Source: Deltaproteobacteria bacterium (GTDB lineage: Bacteria > Myxococcota_A > Polyangia > HGW-17). From it: 10,932 nucleotides of DNA. The stretch spans positions 1-10,932 of the forward strand of contig QKIM01000604.1 of assembly GCA_003249585.1 (NCBI GenBank). Reading direction: 5' to 3'. Below, piece by piece: positions 1 through 9,171 of the stretch. Each line of letters begins with the position of its first letter. The stretch's first letter is position 1. Position numbers and translations under genes: made by a program. A model generated the notes under the pieces. The model was not told the origin of the DNA. It did no database searches and worked only from the letters and a program-made list of their open reading frames with translations.

Positions 1-385
1 CACGATTGCCCGAGTTGTACCGGGGCTGATGCCGGCTGGTGCGTCCCGACCGGTTGCCGTTGTTGTACCCGGTGCGGCCACGGTGCCCGTTGTTGTACCC
101 GGTGCGGCCACGATACCCGTTGTTGTGTCCCGTGCGGCCACGGTACCCGTTGATGTGCCCCCTGGCCGACGCGGTGGAATATCCACGGTGACGCTGAACG
201 CACTGGTTGAAGAGATACTGCCGGTAGGCTTCGGTCTGACTGCCCCGTCGCGCCATCAGGTGGCAGGTTCGCATCTGCGCGGCCGAGATGGTACCGGAGG
301 AAACCCGATGCTGGGCCGACGCCTCGCTGGAAGAAATCGTGACCATACCGAAAACAAGGATTGAGAAGAATAATGTGCGTAACAT
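1..385 (-). CDS. Small secreted repeat protein, 5' part (runs off left edge)
   Basis: The minus-strand frame from ATG at 385 stays open for 128 codons to the window edge, so the C-terminus is missing. The start is set by a perfect AGGAGG (complement of 392-397) six bases before the ATG. Residues 1-24 form a clear signal peptide: Arg3, a hydrophobic core LFFSILVFGMV, and an ASA cleavage site before QH, which implies export through Sec. The mature part first has a two-cysteine segment (about residues 36-67: AQMRTC, then YLFNQCVQRH). It is spaced somewhat like a PsiF-type repeat, but the match is weak. From about residue 76 come near-identical 10-residue units, GYRGRTGYNN and variants, which are basic and rich in Gly and Asn and probably disordered. 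The gene is divergent from secA across a 548-base gap. Function unknown: surface or nucleic-acid/polyanion binding would fit the charge, but that is a guess. Confidence 0.72.
   Translation of the reverse strand, partial: MLRTLFFSILVFGMVTISSSEASAQHRVSSGTISAAQMRTCHLMARRGSQTEAYRQYLFNQCVQRHRGYSTASARGHINGYRGRTGHNNGYRGRTGYNNGHRGRTGYNNGNRSGRTSRHQPRYNSGNR
51..160. repeat. 30-bp in-frame tandem repeat
   Basis: Three full 30-base units at 61-90, 91-120 and 121-150 start with TGTTGTACCC or TGTTGTGTCC and share the core GTGCGGCCACG. Partial units flank them at 51-60 and 151-160. The period is a multiple of three, and on the minus strand each unit encodes one GYRGRTGYNN-type decapeptide. Units differ at only a few bases, which suggests recent duplication. 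The copies are contiguous, without spacers, so this is coding repetition and not a CRISPR array. Confidence 0.85.
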
Positions 386-664
386 GATGCACCTCCTGCC
401 CACTTTCCAGCGCAAGGACGGTGCCCGAATCGGGACATCTCACTCGATTCTGACAAATACCATCATATGTTTTTCATTTTACAGGTAATTTATTTTTAGC
501 CAGCCATCAAGGACCTTGAACCCGGTCTGGACCAAGCCAACATTTCCACTCATCTTTTCCTCAATAATTTCCAACATTACTTACCCCAAAGCCGCAGCCT
601 GGGCATTTTCTTTCGAGGCCATGGAACCTTTTTTCAAGCGCGTGATCTGTGGAGGAACCGTCAC

Positions 665-748
665 ATGGGGGGGTGTGAACACCGTGAACCGATGGTGGAG
701 AACCAAGAAATCGCACCGGTCCGTTTACTTTTCTTCCCCGATGATTAG
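665..748 (+). CDS. Possible 27-residue small ORF (doubtful)
   Basis: The ATG at 665 is preceded by GGAGGA at 651-656 with eight bases between, a strong ribosome-binding site for an otherwise empty region. The frame runs 27 codons to TAG at 746-748. The peptide starts MGGCEHREPMVENQ and ends in RLLFFPDD. It has no signal peptide, no membrane segment and no family that I recognise. It lies about 185 bases upstream of secA on the same strand. A ribosome-binding site followed by a short open frame can occur by chance, so this is only a candidate. Confidence 0.2.
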   Translation: MGGCEHREPMVENQEIAPVRLLFFPDD

Positions 749-881
749 ATAGCCCCCACGTGCCTCTGGGAGCAAAGAGGACCGCGACGGGTGATTTACG
801 GTGTAAGTATCCGCCATTTCATACACTTCCTAATCTCCTTTTCAATCGGTCCCATAAGTGCTACACAGCGGCAGGTTTATT

Positions 882-926
882 GTCCCCAAAGCCCACGCTC
901 CCCGTGGACTTGGGGACCCCAAGGAG
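882..926 (+). promoter_or_regulatory. secA leader hairpin abutting the ribosome-binding site
   Basis: An 8-bp perfect outer stem pairs 882-889 (GTCCCCAA) with 910-917 (TTGGGGAC). An inner 5-bp stem pairs 893-897 (CCACG) with 903-907 (CGTGG) around the loop CTCCC, with a small internal loop between the stems. Four bases after it comes the secA ribosome-binding site AAGGAG (921-926), seven bases before the ATG. The CCCCAA at 884-889 is repeated at 917-922, and both copies are complementary to TTGGGG at 910-915. The second pairing can only form about five base pairs around a triloop, but it would cover the first bases of the ribosome-binding site. The pairing is seen directly; a regulatory role is inference, by analogy with translation control of secA in E. 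coli. Confidence 0.45.
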
Positions 927-933
927 TTTTGCA

Positions 934-4002
<3,069 letters not shown>

Positions 4003-4013
4003 ACCCACGAGGG

Positions 4014-4046
4014 AGGCCGGCCGGCTCCTGCCGAGCCTGGCCTTTC
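4014..4046 (+). terminator. Intrinsic-terminator-like hairpin after secA
   Basis: Twelve base pairs form between 4014-4025 (AGGCCGGCCGGC) and 4030-4043, with single bulged bases A4034 and T4038 and the tetraloop TCCT. The stem is followed by only a short run of T (4043-4045). It begins 12 bases after the secA stop codon. The strong GC stem and position fit transcription termination or 3'-end protection; the weak T run makes full termination uncertain. Confidence 0.55.
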
Positions 4047-4100
4047 ATCATTCCCGCGAAGGCGGGAATCCATGATCCCTGTCTTCGCGGGGACATCAAG
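4047..4100. repeat. Palindromic intergenic repeat, copy 1
   Basis: The first half is a perfect 8-bp hairpin, ATTCCCGCGAAGGCGGGAAT (4050-4069), with loop GAAG. The second half, 4076-4093, is an inverted relative, TCCCTGTCTTCGCGGGGA, with loop CTTC. Together they make an imperfect palindrome of the common REP-like type, whose reading frames give peptides such as HSREGGNP or IPAFAGM. A second, more diverged copy lies at 7853-7928. The element sits between the secA terminator and the lipoprotein gene and contains no gene itself. Confidence 0.7.
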
Positions 4101-4172
4101 ATGAGTCCTCCGCGCCCTTGTGGCGCAACCATCGAGCCGGGCGGCTGTCTCACATAATATGGAGGTACGCCC

Positions 4173-4574
4173 ATGAAAACCGCCATCCTGATCACTACCG
4201 TTCTCTTCGCCCTTGTCTCCTGCACGGGGTCAAGGAGCAGCACCGCCTCCAGCATGCCCTCCATGCATGTCCCCGATGGTTCCAAGGCCGCCCTGGAACT
4301 CTTCCTGGGCGCCGAGGCCCGCCCCGGCATGGCCCGCGAAGCAAAGGATCCCCTGATCTCTCCCGAGAAGGCCCTGGACAGCCTCAAGGCGGTCTTCCCC
4401 GAGTATGGGGATCGTGTCGAGTGCTTCACCACCATCCGGGACCACTTCGTCTTCTCCATCAGGCCCGACAAGAGCGAGAAGGACCCCGCCATCTCCGCGT
4501 GCTCCTACTCCCTCATCATCTACGCCAGGCGGGGAGAAAAGACCCTGCGCTACTACTGGCTCCTCAAGCCATAG
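4173..4574 (+). CDS. Small predicted lipoprotein of unknown function
   Basis: This is a 133-residue protein with a lipoprotein signal: MKTAILITTVLFALVSC, basic Lys2, hydrophobic core and lipobox LVSC with Cys17 as the predicted lipidated residue. A Ser/Thr-rich linker (18-32) follows, then a compact domain of about 100 residues with two further cysteines (84 and 110) that could form a disulfide once exported. The start is supported by GGAGG at 4161-4165, seven bases before ATG. I do not recognise the domain; short strands such as HFVFSI and YSLIIYARR suggest a small alpha/beta fold. The stop codon is two bases before the start of the sigma-54 regulator, so the two are very probably co-transcribed and perhaps translationally coupled. 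A role as an envelope partner of that regulator's pathway is only inferred from position. Confidence 0.82.
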   Translation: MKTAILITTVLFALVSCTGSRSSTASSMPSMHVPDGSKAALELFLGAEARPGMAREAKDPLISPEKALDSLKAVFPEYGDRVECFTTIRDHFVFSIRPDKSEKDPAISACSYSLIIYARRGEKTLRYYWLLKP

Positions 4575-4576
4575 AG

Positions 4577-5959
4577 ATGGACACGCCCCACCCCCGAGTC
4601 CCCTGCGACACGGTGACCACCATCCTGGAGTCCATCTCCGACGGTGTCTTCACCGTGGACACCGACTTCACCATCACCTCCTTCAACCGCGCCGCCGAGG
4701 CCATCACAGGGATCCCGCGCGAGCAGGCCATCGGGCGGACGTGCCGCGAGGTCCTGAACACCAGCTTCTGCACCACGGGCTGCGTCCTGCGCCGCACTCT
4801 GGCCGAAGAGCGGCCCCTGCTCAACCAGAGCGGGTACTTCATGGCCAGGGGCGACCGCATCCCTGTCTCCATCTCGACGGCCCTCCTGCGTGACAGCCAG
4901 GGCACGGTCCTGGGCATGGTGGAGACCTTCCGGGACCTCACCATGGAGGACCGCCTGCGACGGGAGCTGGAAGGCACCGTCAAGGTTGGCCGCATCATCA
5001 CGCGCTCCCCCCTCATGCGCCGCGTCCTCGACGTCCTTCCCCAGATCGCCATGTCCAAAAGCCCCGTGCTCATCGAGGGGGACACAGGCACGGGCAAGGA
5101 GCTCCTGGCCCGGGAGATCCACCTGCTCTCGGAGCGGCGCGCAGGGCCCTTCGTGCCCGTCAACTGCGGCGCGCTCCCCGACACCCTCCTGGAGAGCGAG
5201 CTCTTCGGCTACAAGGCCGGCGCCTTCACGGGGGCCGTCCGGGACAAACCAGGGCTCTTCGCCATGGCCCACGGCGGGACCCTCTTCCTCGACGAGATCG
5301 GCGAGATCTCCCCCTCCTTCCAGGTGAAGCTGCTGCGTGTCCTGCAGGAGGGCCGCTTCACCCGTCTCGGAGACGTCAGGGAACAGGAGGTTGACGTCCG
5401 CATCATCGCCGCCACCAACAAGGATCTTGCCGACGAGGTGGCCGCCGGGCGCTTTCGGCAGGACCTCTTCTACCGCATCAACGTGGTGCCCCTGTCCATC
5501 CCGGCCCTTTCGAGGCGCCCGGAGGACATCCCTCTCCTCGTGGAACACTTCGTGGAGCGCTTCGCTCGGCTGGCCGGCCGCCCCATCCCGCAGATCTCTC
5601 CTGCGGCCCTGTCGCTCCTGCTCTCCCACCCGTGGAGGGGCAACGTGCGAGAGCTGGAGAACGCCGTGGAGCGTGCCTTCGTGCTCTCCACGGGGCCCGT
5701 CCTCAACCCCGAGCAGTTCCCGGGGCTCGCCGCCCCGACCCTCCCCGAGCGGGACACCAGCGGCGACTTCCAGACCCTCATGGACGACGCCGCCCGGGAG
5801 ATCATCGCCGAGGCCCTGACCCGGGAGGGCTCACGCAACGCTGCCGCCCAGGCCCTGGGCCTCCACCGCACCACCCTCTACCGAAAAATGAAGGACCTGG
5901 GCCTGGACCGAACCCCCGGGCTCATTTTTCCAGTAGAAAAACACCCCGATATCTCTTAA
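4577..5959 (+). CDS. Sigma-54-dependent transcriptional activator (PAS / AAA+ / Fis HTH)
   Basis: Proteins of this type use ATP hydrolysis to open promoter complexes of RNA polymerase carrying sigma-54. The 460 residues divide into a PAS sensor domain (about 12-120), a central AAA+ domain (about 140-370) with Walker A GDTGTGKE (168-175), the sigma-54-contacting loop GAFTGA (215-220) and Walker B GTLFLDE (234-240), and a C-terminal Fis-type helix-turn-helix (about 418-441, NAAAQALGLHRTTLYRKM). There is no receiver domain, so it is not a classical response regulator and probably senses through PAS. That domain carries Cys56, Cys65 and Cys69 (C-x8-C-x3-C), a possible redox, metal or cluster site. 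The frame is open back to 4118, but the start at 4577 gives a normal PAS N-terminus and follows the lipoprotein stop by two bases; no good ribosome-binding site is visible, which suggests coupling. Target genes are unknown. Confidence 0.93.
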   Translation: MDTPHPRVPCDTVTTILESISDGVFTVDTDFTITSFNRAAEAITGIPREQAIGRTCREVLNTSFCTTGCVLRRTLAEERPLLNQSGYFMARGDRIPVSISTALLRDSQGTVLGMVETFRDLTMEDRLRRELEGTVKVGRIITRSPLMRRVLDVLPQIAMSKSPVLIEGDTGTGKELLAREIHLLSERRAGPFVPVNCGALPDTLLESELFGYKAGAFTGAVRDKPGLFAMAHGGTLFLDEIGEISPSFQVKLLRVLQEGRFTRLGDVREQEVDVRIIAATNKDLADEVAAGRFRQDLFYRINVVPLSIPALSRRPEDIPLLVEHFVERFARLAGRPIPQISPAALSLLLSHPWRGNVRELENAVERAFVLSTGPVLNPEQFPGLAAPTLPERDTSGDFQTLMDDAAREIIAEALTREGSRNAAAQALGLHRTTLYRKMKDLGLDRTPGLIFPVEKHPDIS

Positions 5960-6032
5960 ACTTTGGTGATACCCAATCTGACTTTTCCCATGGACGACTC
6001 TCCCCCATCGTGACGTCCTGAATCGGAGCGAG

Positions 6033-7802
6033 ATGACCAGCACGCTGAAGCGCTGCCCACAATGCGGAGTTGAGTACTCGGATTTCGCTGTAAAATGTCT
6101 CGGCTGTGGAGCATCACTCAACGACAGCCTCTCCATCGAGGAACAGCGCTCCACGAAACTCTTTGAGGCCAGCGCCCCGACCCTACCCTTCCAGGGCGCT
6201 CCCCCCACTGTGCGAGCGACCACCGACCCGCAAGACACCACTCCTCAAAAGACAAAACAGGAGAAAAACAAGGACAAACTCAATATTATAGGAAAAATGC
6301 TCGGTGAATACCAGGTCACGGGGTACGTGGGACAGGGCGGCATGGGAACCGTCTACTCGGGCGTCCATCCCCTCATCGGGAAGAAGGTGGCGTTCAAGCT
6401 GCTCAACCCTTCCCTCACCGAGAACCATGGAATGACCAGCCGCTTTCTGGCCGAAGCCAAGGCCGTGAACGCCATCGGACACCCAAACATCATCGACATC
6501 TTCTCTTTTGGCGTATTCGGCGATGGTGTCCAGTACTTCGTCATGGAATACCTCGAAGGACGCGACTTCGCCAACTACCTCGAAGAACACCCGGTGATCT
6601 CCTACAAAGAGGCCTTCTCCATCTTCCGGCAGCTCCTCGATGCGCTCAGCGCCTCCCACGAAAAGGGGATCATCCATCGGGACCTCAAGCCCGACAACAT
6701 CTTTCTTATTAGCAGGTCCTTCAACCCGACCTATGTGAAGATCCTCGATTTCGGCATCGCAAAGTTTGCCGAGGAGGGGTTCCGCACCTCCCACACAAAA
6801 TCCGGAGTACCCATCGGGACGCCCTACTACATGAGCCCCGAGCAGTGTGCCGGCCGGGACGTGGATCACCGCACCGACATCTATGCCCTGGGCGTCATCC
6901 TCTACGAGGTGTTCACCGGCCAGAAACCCTTCTCCGGGGACTCCTTCATGGCGGTCCTCTCCGCCCACCTCTCCCAGGCCCCCATCAACCCCAGCGAGCT
7001 GGCCACCGTTAACCCCGATCTGGAGCGCATCATCCTGTGGTGTCTCAAAAAGGAAAAGGAGAACCGTCCCGCCACGGTCATGGAGCTGGCAGATCATCTG
7101 CTCCCCCTTCTGGAGAGACTCTCCAAAACCGAAGAAAGTCCCCAGGTCCTCAAGACGGGCAAGCAGAGCCTCGTGCCCGACCTCATCATCTCCGACGCCA
7201 GCCTCTCCACAAAAGCACCACCGCCCGAACCCCGCGCCCAAATTCTGAAGTACGGAATCCTGGCCCTGGCTCTGGTCACAGCGGCGGGTGTCGCCCTCTT
7301 TTTCCTGCTGGGCCGTTCCACTTCCTCGCAAACGAAACGCCTGGAGGATCCGAAGACACCGCCGGCTGAATCCCCCAAACCGGCGAGTTCACAGAAGGTT
7401 CCCTCCGTGGACGTTCCCCCGCAGGAAGTCACTATCCAGCTTCTGGGCATCCCCAGGCAGATCGGCGCCACGGTGCGCGTAGACGGCGACGTGCAGAACG
7501 AAAACGTCTTCAAACTGAAGAAGACCGAGAAGAAGAAAACGAAAATCCGCATCAGCGCCGCGGGACATGAGGATTGGGTCCGGGAGTTCTACCCCATCGG
7601 GAACCAATCCTTCGACGTCGTGCTCGTGAAAACCCAGCCGCAGCCCCCCTCAATGGTCCCCGGAAAACAGCCGCAGCCCAGGCAGCCGGCAAAGGGTTCC
7701 GCCATGACGCACCCCATCCACTCCATGAAACCGTCCATGAAGCCCACCATGAATCCGGACAAACCCATGAAGAAGAGCGTCCTGGACATCGGCCTCATCT
7801 AG
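6033..7802 (+). CDS. Membrane-anchored Ser/Thr protein kinase with zinc ribbon and PEGA-like domain
   Basis: The 589 residues show, in order: a zinc ribbon with C8, C11, C22 and C25 (CPQC...CLGC); a low-complexity linker (30-88); a Hanks-type kinase domain (about 92-362); one membrane helix (about 406-427, ILALALVTAAGVALFFLL); a Pro/Ser-rich linker; a PEGA-like beta domain (about 465-533); and a Met/Pro/Lys-rich tail (SMKPSMKPTMNP). The kinase is complete: glycine loop GQGGMG (100-105), Lys122, Glu141, HRDLKPDN (215-222, catalytic Asp217), DFG (239-241) and SPE (268-270). It should therefore be an active cytoplasmic kinase whose C-terminal domain faces the periplasm. The start has GGAG at 6025-6028, four bases before ATG. 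It follows the sigma-54 regulator by 73 bases on the same strand and converges on another PEGA protein. Substrates cannot be read from the sequence. Confidence 0.93.
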   Translation: MTSTLKRCPQCGVEYSDFAVKCLGCGASLNDSLSIEEQRSTKLFEASAPTLPFQGAPPTVRATTDPQDTTPQKTKQEKNKDKLNIIGKMLGEYQVTGYVGQGGMGTVYSGVHPLIGKKVAFKLLNPSLTENHGMTSRFLAEAKAVNAIGHPNIIDIFSFGVFGDGVQYFVMEYLEGRDFANYLEEHPVISYKEAFSIFRQLLDALSASHEKGIIHRDLKPDNIFLISRSFNPTYVKILDFGIAKFAEEGFRTSHTKSGVPIGTPYYMSPEQCAGRDVDHRTDIYALGVILYEVFTGQKPFSGDSFMAVLSAHLSQAPINPSELATVNPDLERIILWCLKKEKENRPATVMELADHLLPLLERLSKTEESPQVLKTGKQSLVPDLIISDASLSTKAPPPEPRAQILKYGILALALVTAAGVALFFLLGRSTSSQTKRLEDPKTPPAESPKPASSQKVPSVDVPPQEVTIQLLGIPRQIGATVRVDGDVQNENVFKLKKTEKKKTKIRISAAGHEDWVREFYPIGNQSFDVVLVKTQPQPPSMVPGKQPQPRQPAKGSAMTHPIHSMKPSMKPTMNPDKPMKKSVLDIGLI

Positions 7803-7852
7803 AGCGCCGGCCGATGCTGAGAACAGGTGCATTTTCTGCCTGGCATTTCGAC

Positions 7853-7928
7853 TGTCCCGCACAGGCGGGAAACGCTTCGACACCAGATTTAAAGAGGAAA
7901 AATGGGTCCCCGCCTTCGCGAGAACGAC
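7853..7928. repeat. Palindromic intergenic repeat, copy 2 (diverged)
   Basis: The first hairpin is TCCCGCACAGGCGGGA (7855-7870), a 6-bp stem with a four-base loop. The second is 7907-7926, GTCCCCGCCTTCGCGAGAAC, an inverted relative with loop CTTC. This is the same arrangement as at 4050-4093, but with about 36 bases between the two hairpins and more substitutions. It lies in the gap between two convergent genes. The remaining bases of the gap (7803-7965) hold no gene. Confidence 0.6.
7898..7926 (-). terminator. Possible terminator of the minus-strand PEGA gene, made by the repeat
   Basis: Read on the minus strand, 7926-7907 folds as an 8-bp stem GTTCTCGC/GCGGGGAC around GAAG. All positions pair in RNA if two G-U wobbles are allowed. 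It is followed within three bases by a run of five T (complement of 7899-7903). It lies about 40 bases after the stop of the minus-strand gene, a normal place for an intrinsic terminator. Confidence 0.45.
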
Positions 7929-7965
7929 GCAAGGGGAGCGCAACTGCTCGGGGCTTTATCGCGCA

Positions 7966-9171
7966 TCAGAAGCCGAAGCTCAGCGCCATCCCCGCGAACC
8001 CCCCTCCCAGCAGCGGTGTCAGCGCCACCTTTTTGGACGGCGCGGCGGGCTCTTCGATTTCCACCTGCCGAAGTCCGAAATAGGCCAACACAGCGCCACC
8101 GAGGATGACAGCGCCGCCTATCCCCATGGCGTACCGGCTGTAGCTCTGGTATTTCGTGTACTTGTCATATTCTGAACTGAGCTCCACCCAGGGTGTTCCA
8201 GTGGAGGCGTTGTTGAGGTCCCCGGCGAGATTATCGCTCATCACCCCAAGAATCACCCCGCCGATGAGCAGAGCCGCGCCGGCTCCAATCACGGAGTACC
8301 CGCTGATCCTGAATATCTTCTGTCTGTGTCGGCTTTTCTTCTCCGCGAGCTCCCGCTCAAGCCGCAGGCGGGCCTCGGTCTCCCTCCTTTTACGTTCCAT
8401 CCCTGCCTTTTCAATCTGCGCCTTTCGGTACAGCTCGCTCTTCTCGATCATCTGCTGACGGGTGAGCAAGGTGACGGTCTTGTGCAGCTTCTGTCCGGAC
8501 TTCACGTCCAGGATGATGAGCTGCTGGGCCACAAAACCCTTGTGCGTCACGACAATCTGGTTGTATCCAGGGCGCAGCCAGATGCTGTCGCGCAGCGGCG
8601 TCTTGAGGGCCTTGCCCCCCTGGCGGAGGATGATCCCGTTGACGGCGACCTCGGCCCCACCGACATTGACCACAAGGCGCACCGAGGCGAGGGTCTTCTC
8701 GAGCACGGCGAGATTCCTCTTCGCGTCCTCAAGGAGGGCGCCCTTGATCTTCGTGACCTTCCAGGTGGCCGCGATCATCAGAAACCGGCTGAAACCGGAG
8801 CGGGCCATGATGACGTTGCCGAACTTCATGTTCGATTTGGCGATCCAGTACAGGATGGCGGGGCTGGGGAAGATCCGGTAGGACCTTTGGAAGATGAAGA
8901 TACAATCACCATAGTCTCCCTGATTGTACAACTGAATCCCCAGCACGGTAGTCTTGAGCGCTTTGATAAATTCGGCAGCCGAGTATTTGTGTTCCCGGAG
9001 TTTTTTGACAGTCTCCAGACCTCCCAGGGAGATGAGTTTCTGCTCGTGTTCGTTGTATTGGGGCGGTTTCGGCGTTTCCCTAACGTTGAGACGCCGCCTG
9101 GAATCTCGTCTCCCGGCTTCACCTTTTATAGGCACAACCAACAGAAATAAAAGGAAAATAATAAATTTCAT
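7966..9171 (-). CDS. Secreted TPR / PEGA-domain protein with coiled coil and two membrane helices
   Basis: This is a 401-residue protein starting MKFIIFLLFLLVVPIKGEAG, a signal peptide. After a basic, Pro-rich linker come two TPR-like helical hairpins (about 72-160, with IQLYNQGDYGDCIFIFQRSY and a matching second unit), a PEGA-like beta domain (about 164-236, with VNVGGAEVAVNG and LRPGYNQIVVTHKGF), a charged coiled coil (about 238-285), a membrane helix (about 290-311), a Ser/Thr/Tyr-rich loop, a second membrane helix (about 347-366), and a Gly-rich tail ending ALSFGF. This domain order resembles proteins I know from myxobacteria-like genomes, often of unknown function and near kinases. The start at 9171 has only a weak ribosome-binding site (GGTGAAAG). 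The gene converges with the kinase, which has a PEGA-like domain of its own, and diverges from the reductase gene. A scaffold or envelope-assembly role is plausible but unproven. Confidence 0.85.
   Translation of the reverse strand: MKFIIFLLFLLVVPIKGEAGRRDSRRRLNVRETPKPPQYNEHEQKLISLGGLETVKKLREHKYSAAEFIKALKTTVLGIQLYNQGDYGDCIFIFQRSYRIFPSPAILYWIAKSNMKFGNVIMARSGFSRFLMIAATWKVTKIKGALLEDAKRNLAVLEKTLASVRLVVNVGGAEVAVNGIILRQGGKALKTPLRDSIWLRPGYNQIVVTHKGFVAQQLIILDVKSGQKLHKTVTLLTRQQMIEKSELYRKAQIEKAGMERKRRETEARLRLERELAEKKSRHRQKIFRISGYSVIGAGAALLIGGVILGVMSDNLAGDLNNASTGTPWVELSSEYDKYTKYQSYSRYAMGIGGAVILGGAVLAYFGLRQVEIEEPAAPSKKVALTPLLGGGFAGMALSFGF

Larger units (their letters stand above)
386..933. other. Intergenic region between the divergent secreted-protein gene and secA
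   Basis: These 548 bases are visibly richer in A+T than the flanking genes and hold no convincing gene. On the minus side, a weak promoter candidate for the secreted-protein gene is TATGAT (complement of 462-467) with TTACCT (complement of 483-488), a 15-base spacing that is shorter than ideal. On the plus side I see a tiny ORF with a good ribosome-binding site (665-748), a possible leader ORF beginning at GTG 791, and a hairpin at 882-917. I found no clear promoter for secA, no tRNA and no recognisable RNA family. The long untranslated stretch before secA leaves room for leader regulation. Confidence 0.5.

Noticed and set aside
51..160. Short direct repeats resembling a CRISPR array
   Set aside because: The 30-base units are contiguous with no spacers and encode in-frame peptide repeats.
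29..364. Plus-strand ORF with VPVVVPGAAT repeats
   Set aside because: Its repeats are the antisense of the minus-strand GYRGRTGYNN repeats; the minus frame has the signal peptide and a perfect ribosome-binding site.
516..752. 78-codon plus-strand ORF in the secA upstream gap
   Set aside because: No ribosome-binding site at its start, no recognisable domain, and a composition that looks like non-coding sequence.
760..933. Upstream extension of the secA frame by 58 codons
   Set aside because: Not like any SecA N-terminus; ATG at 934 has a well-placed AAGGAG and gives the standard length at the N-terminal end.
4112..4130. TGGCGC-containing stretch resembling a sigma-54 promoter before the lipoprotein gene
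   Set aside because: The downstream GC is one or two bases out of the required spacing from GG.
4118..4576. Upstream extension of the sigma-54 activator frame by 153 codons
   Set aside because: It overlaps the lipoprotein gene in another frame and has shadow composition; the PAS domain begins naturally after 4577.
4553..5629. Minus-strand ORF (358 codons) opposite the sigma-54 activator
   Set aside because: Shadow of a gene with complete AAA+ motifs on the other strand.
6183..7331. Minus-strand ORF (382 codons) opposite the kinase
   Set aside because: Shadow of a kinase with all catalytic residues intact.
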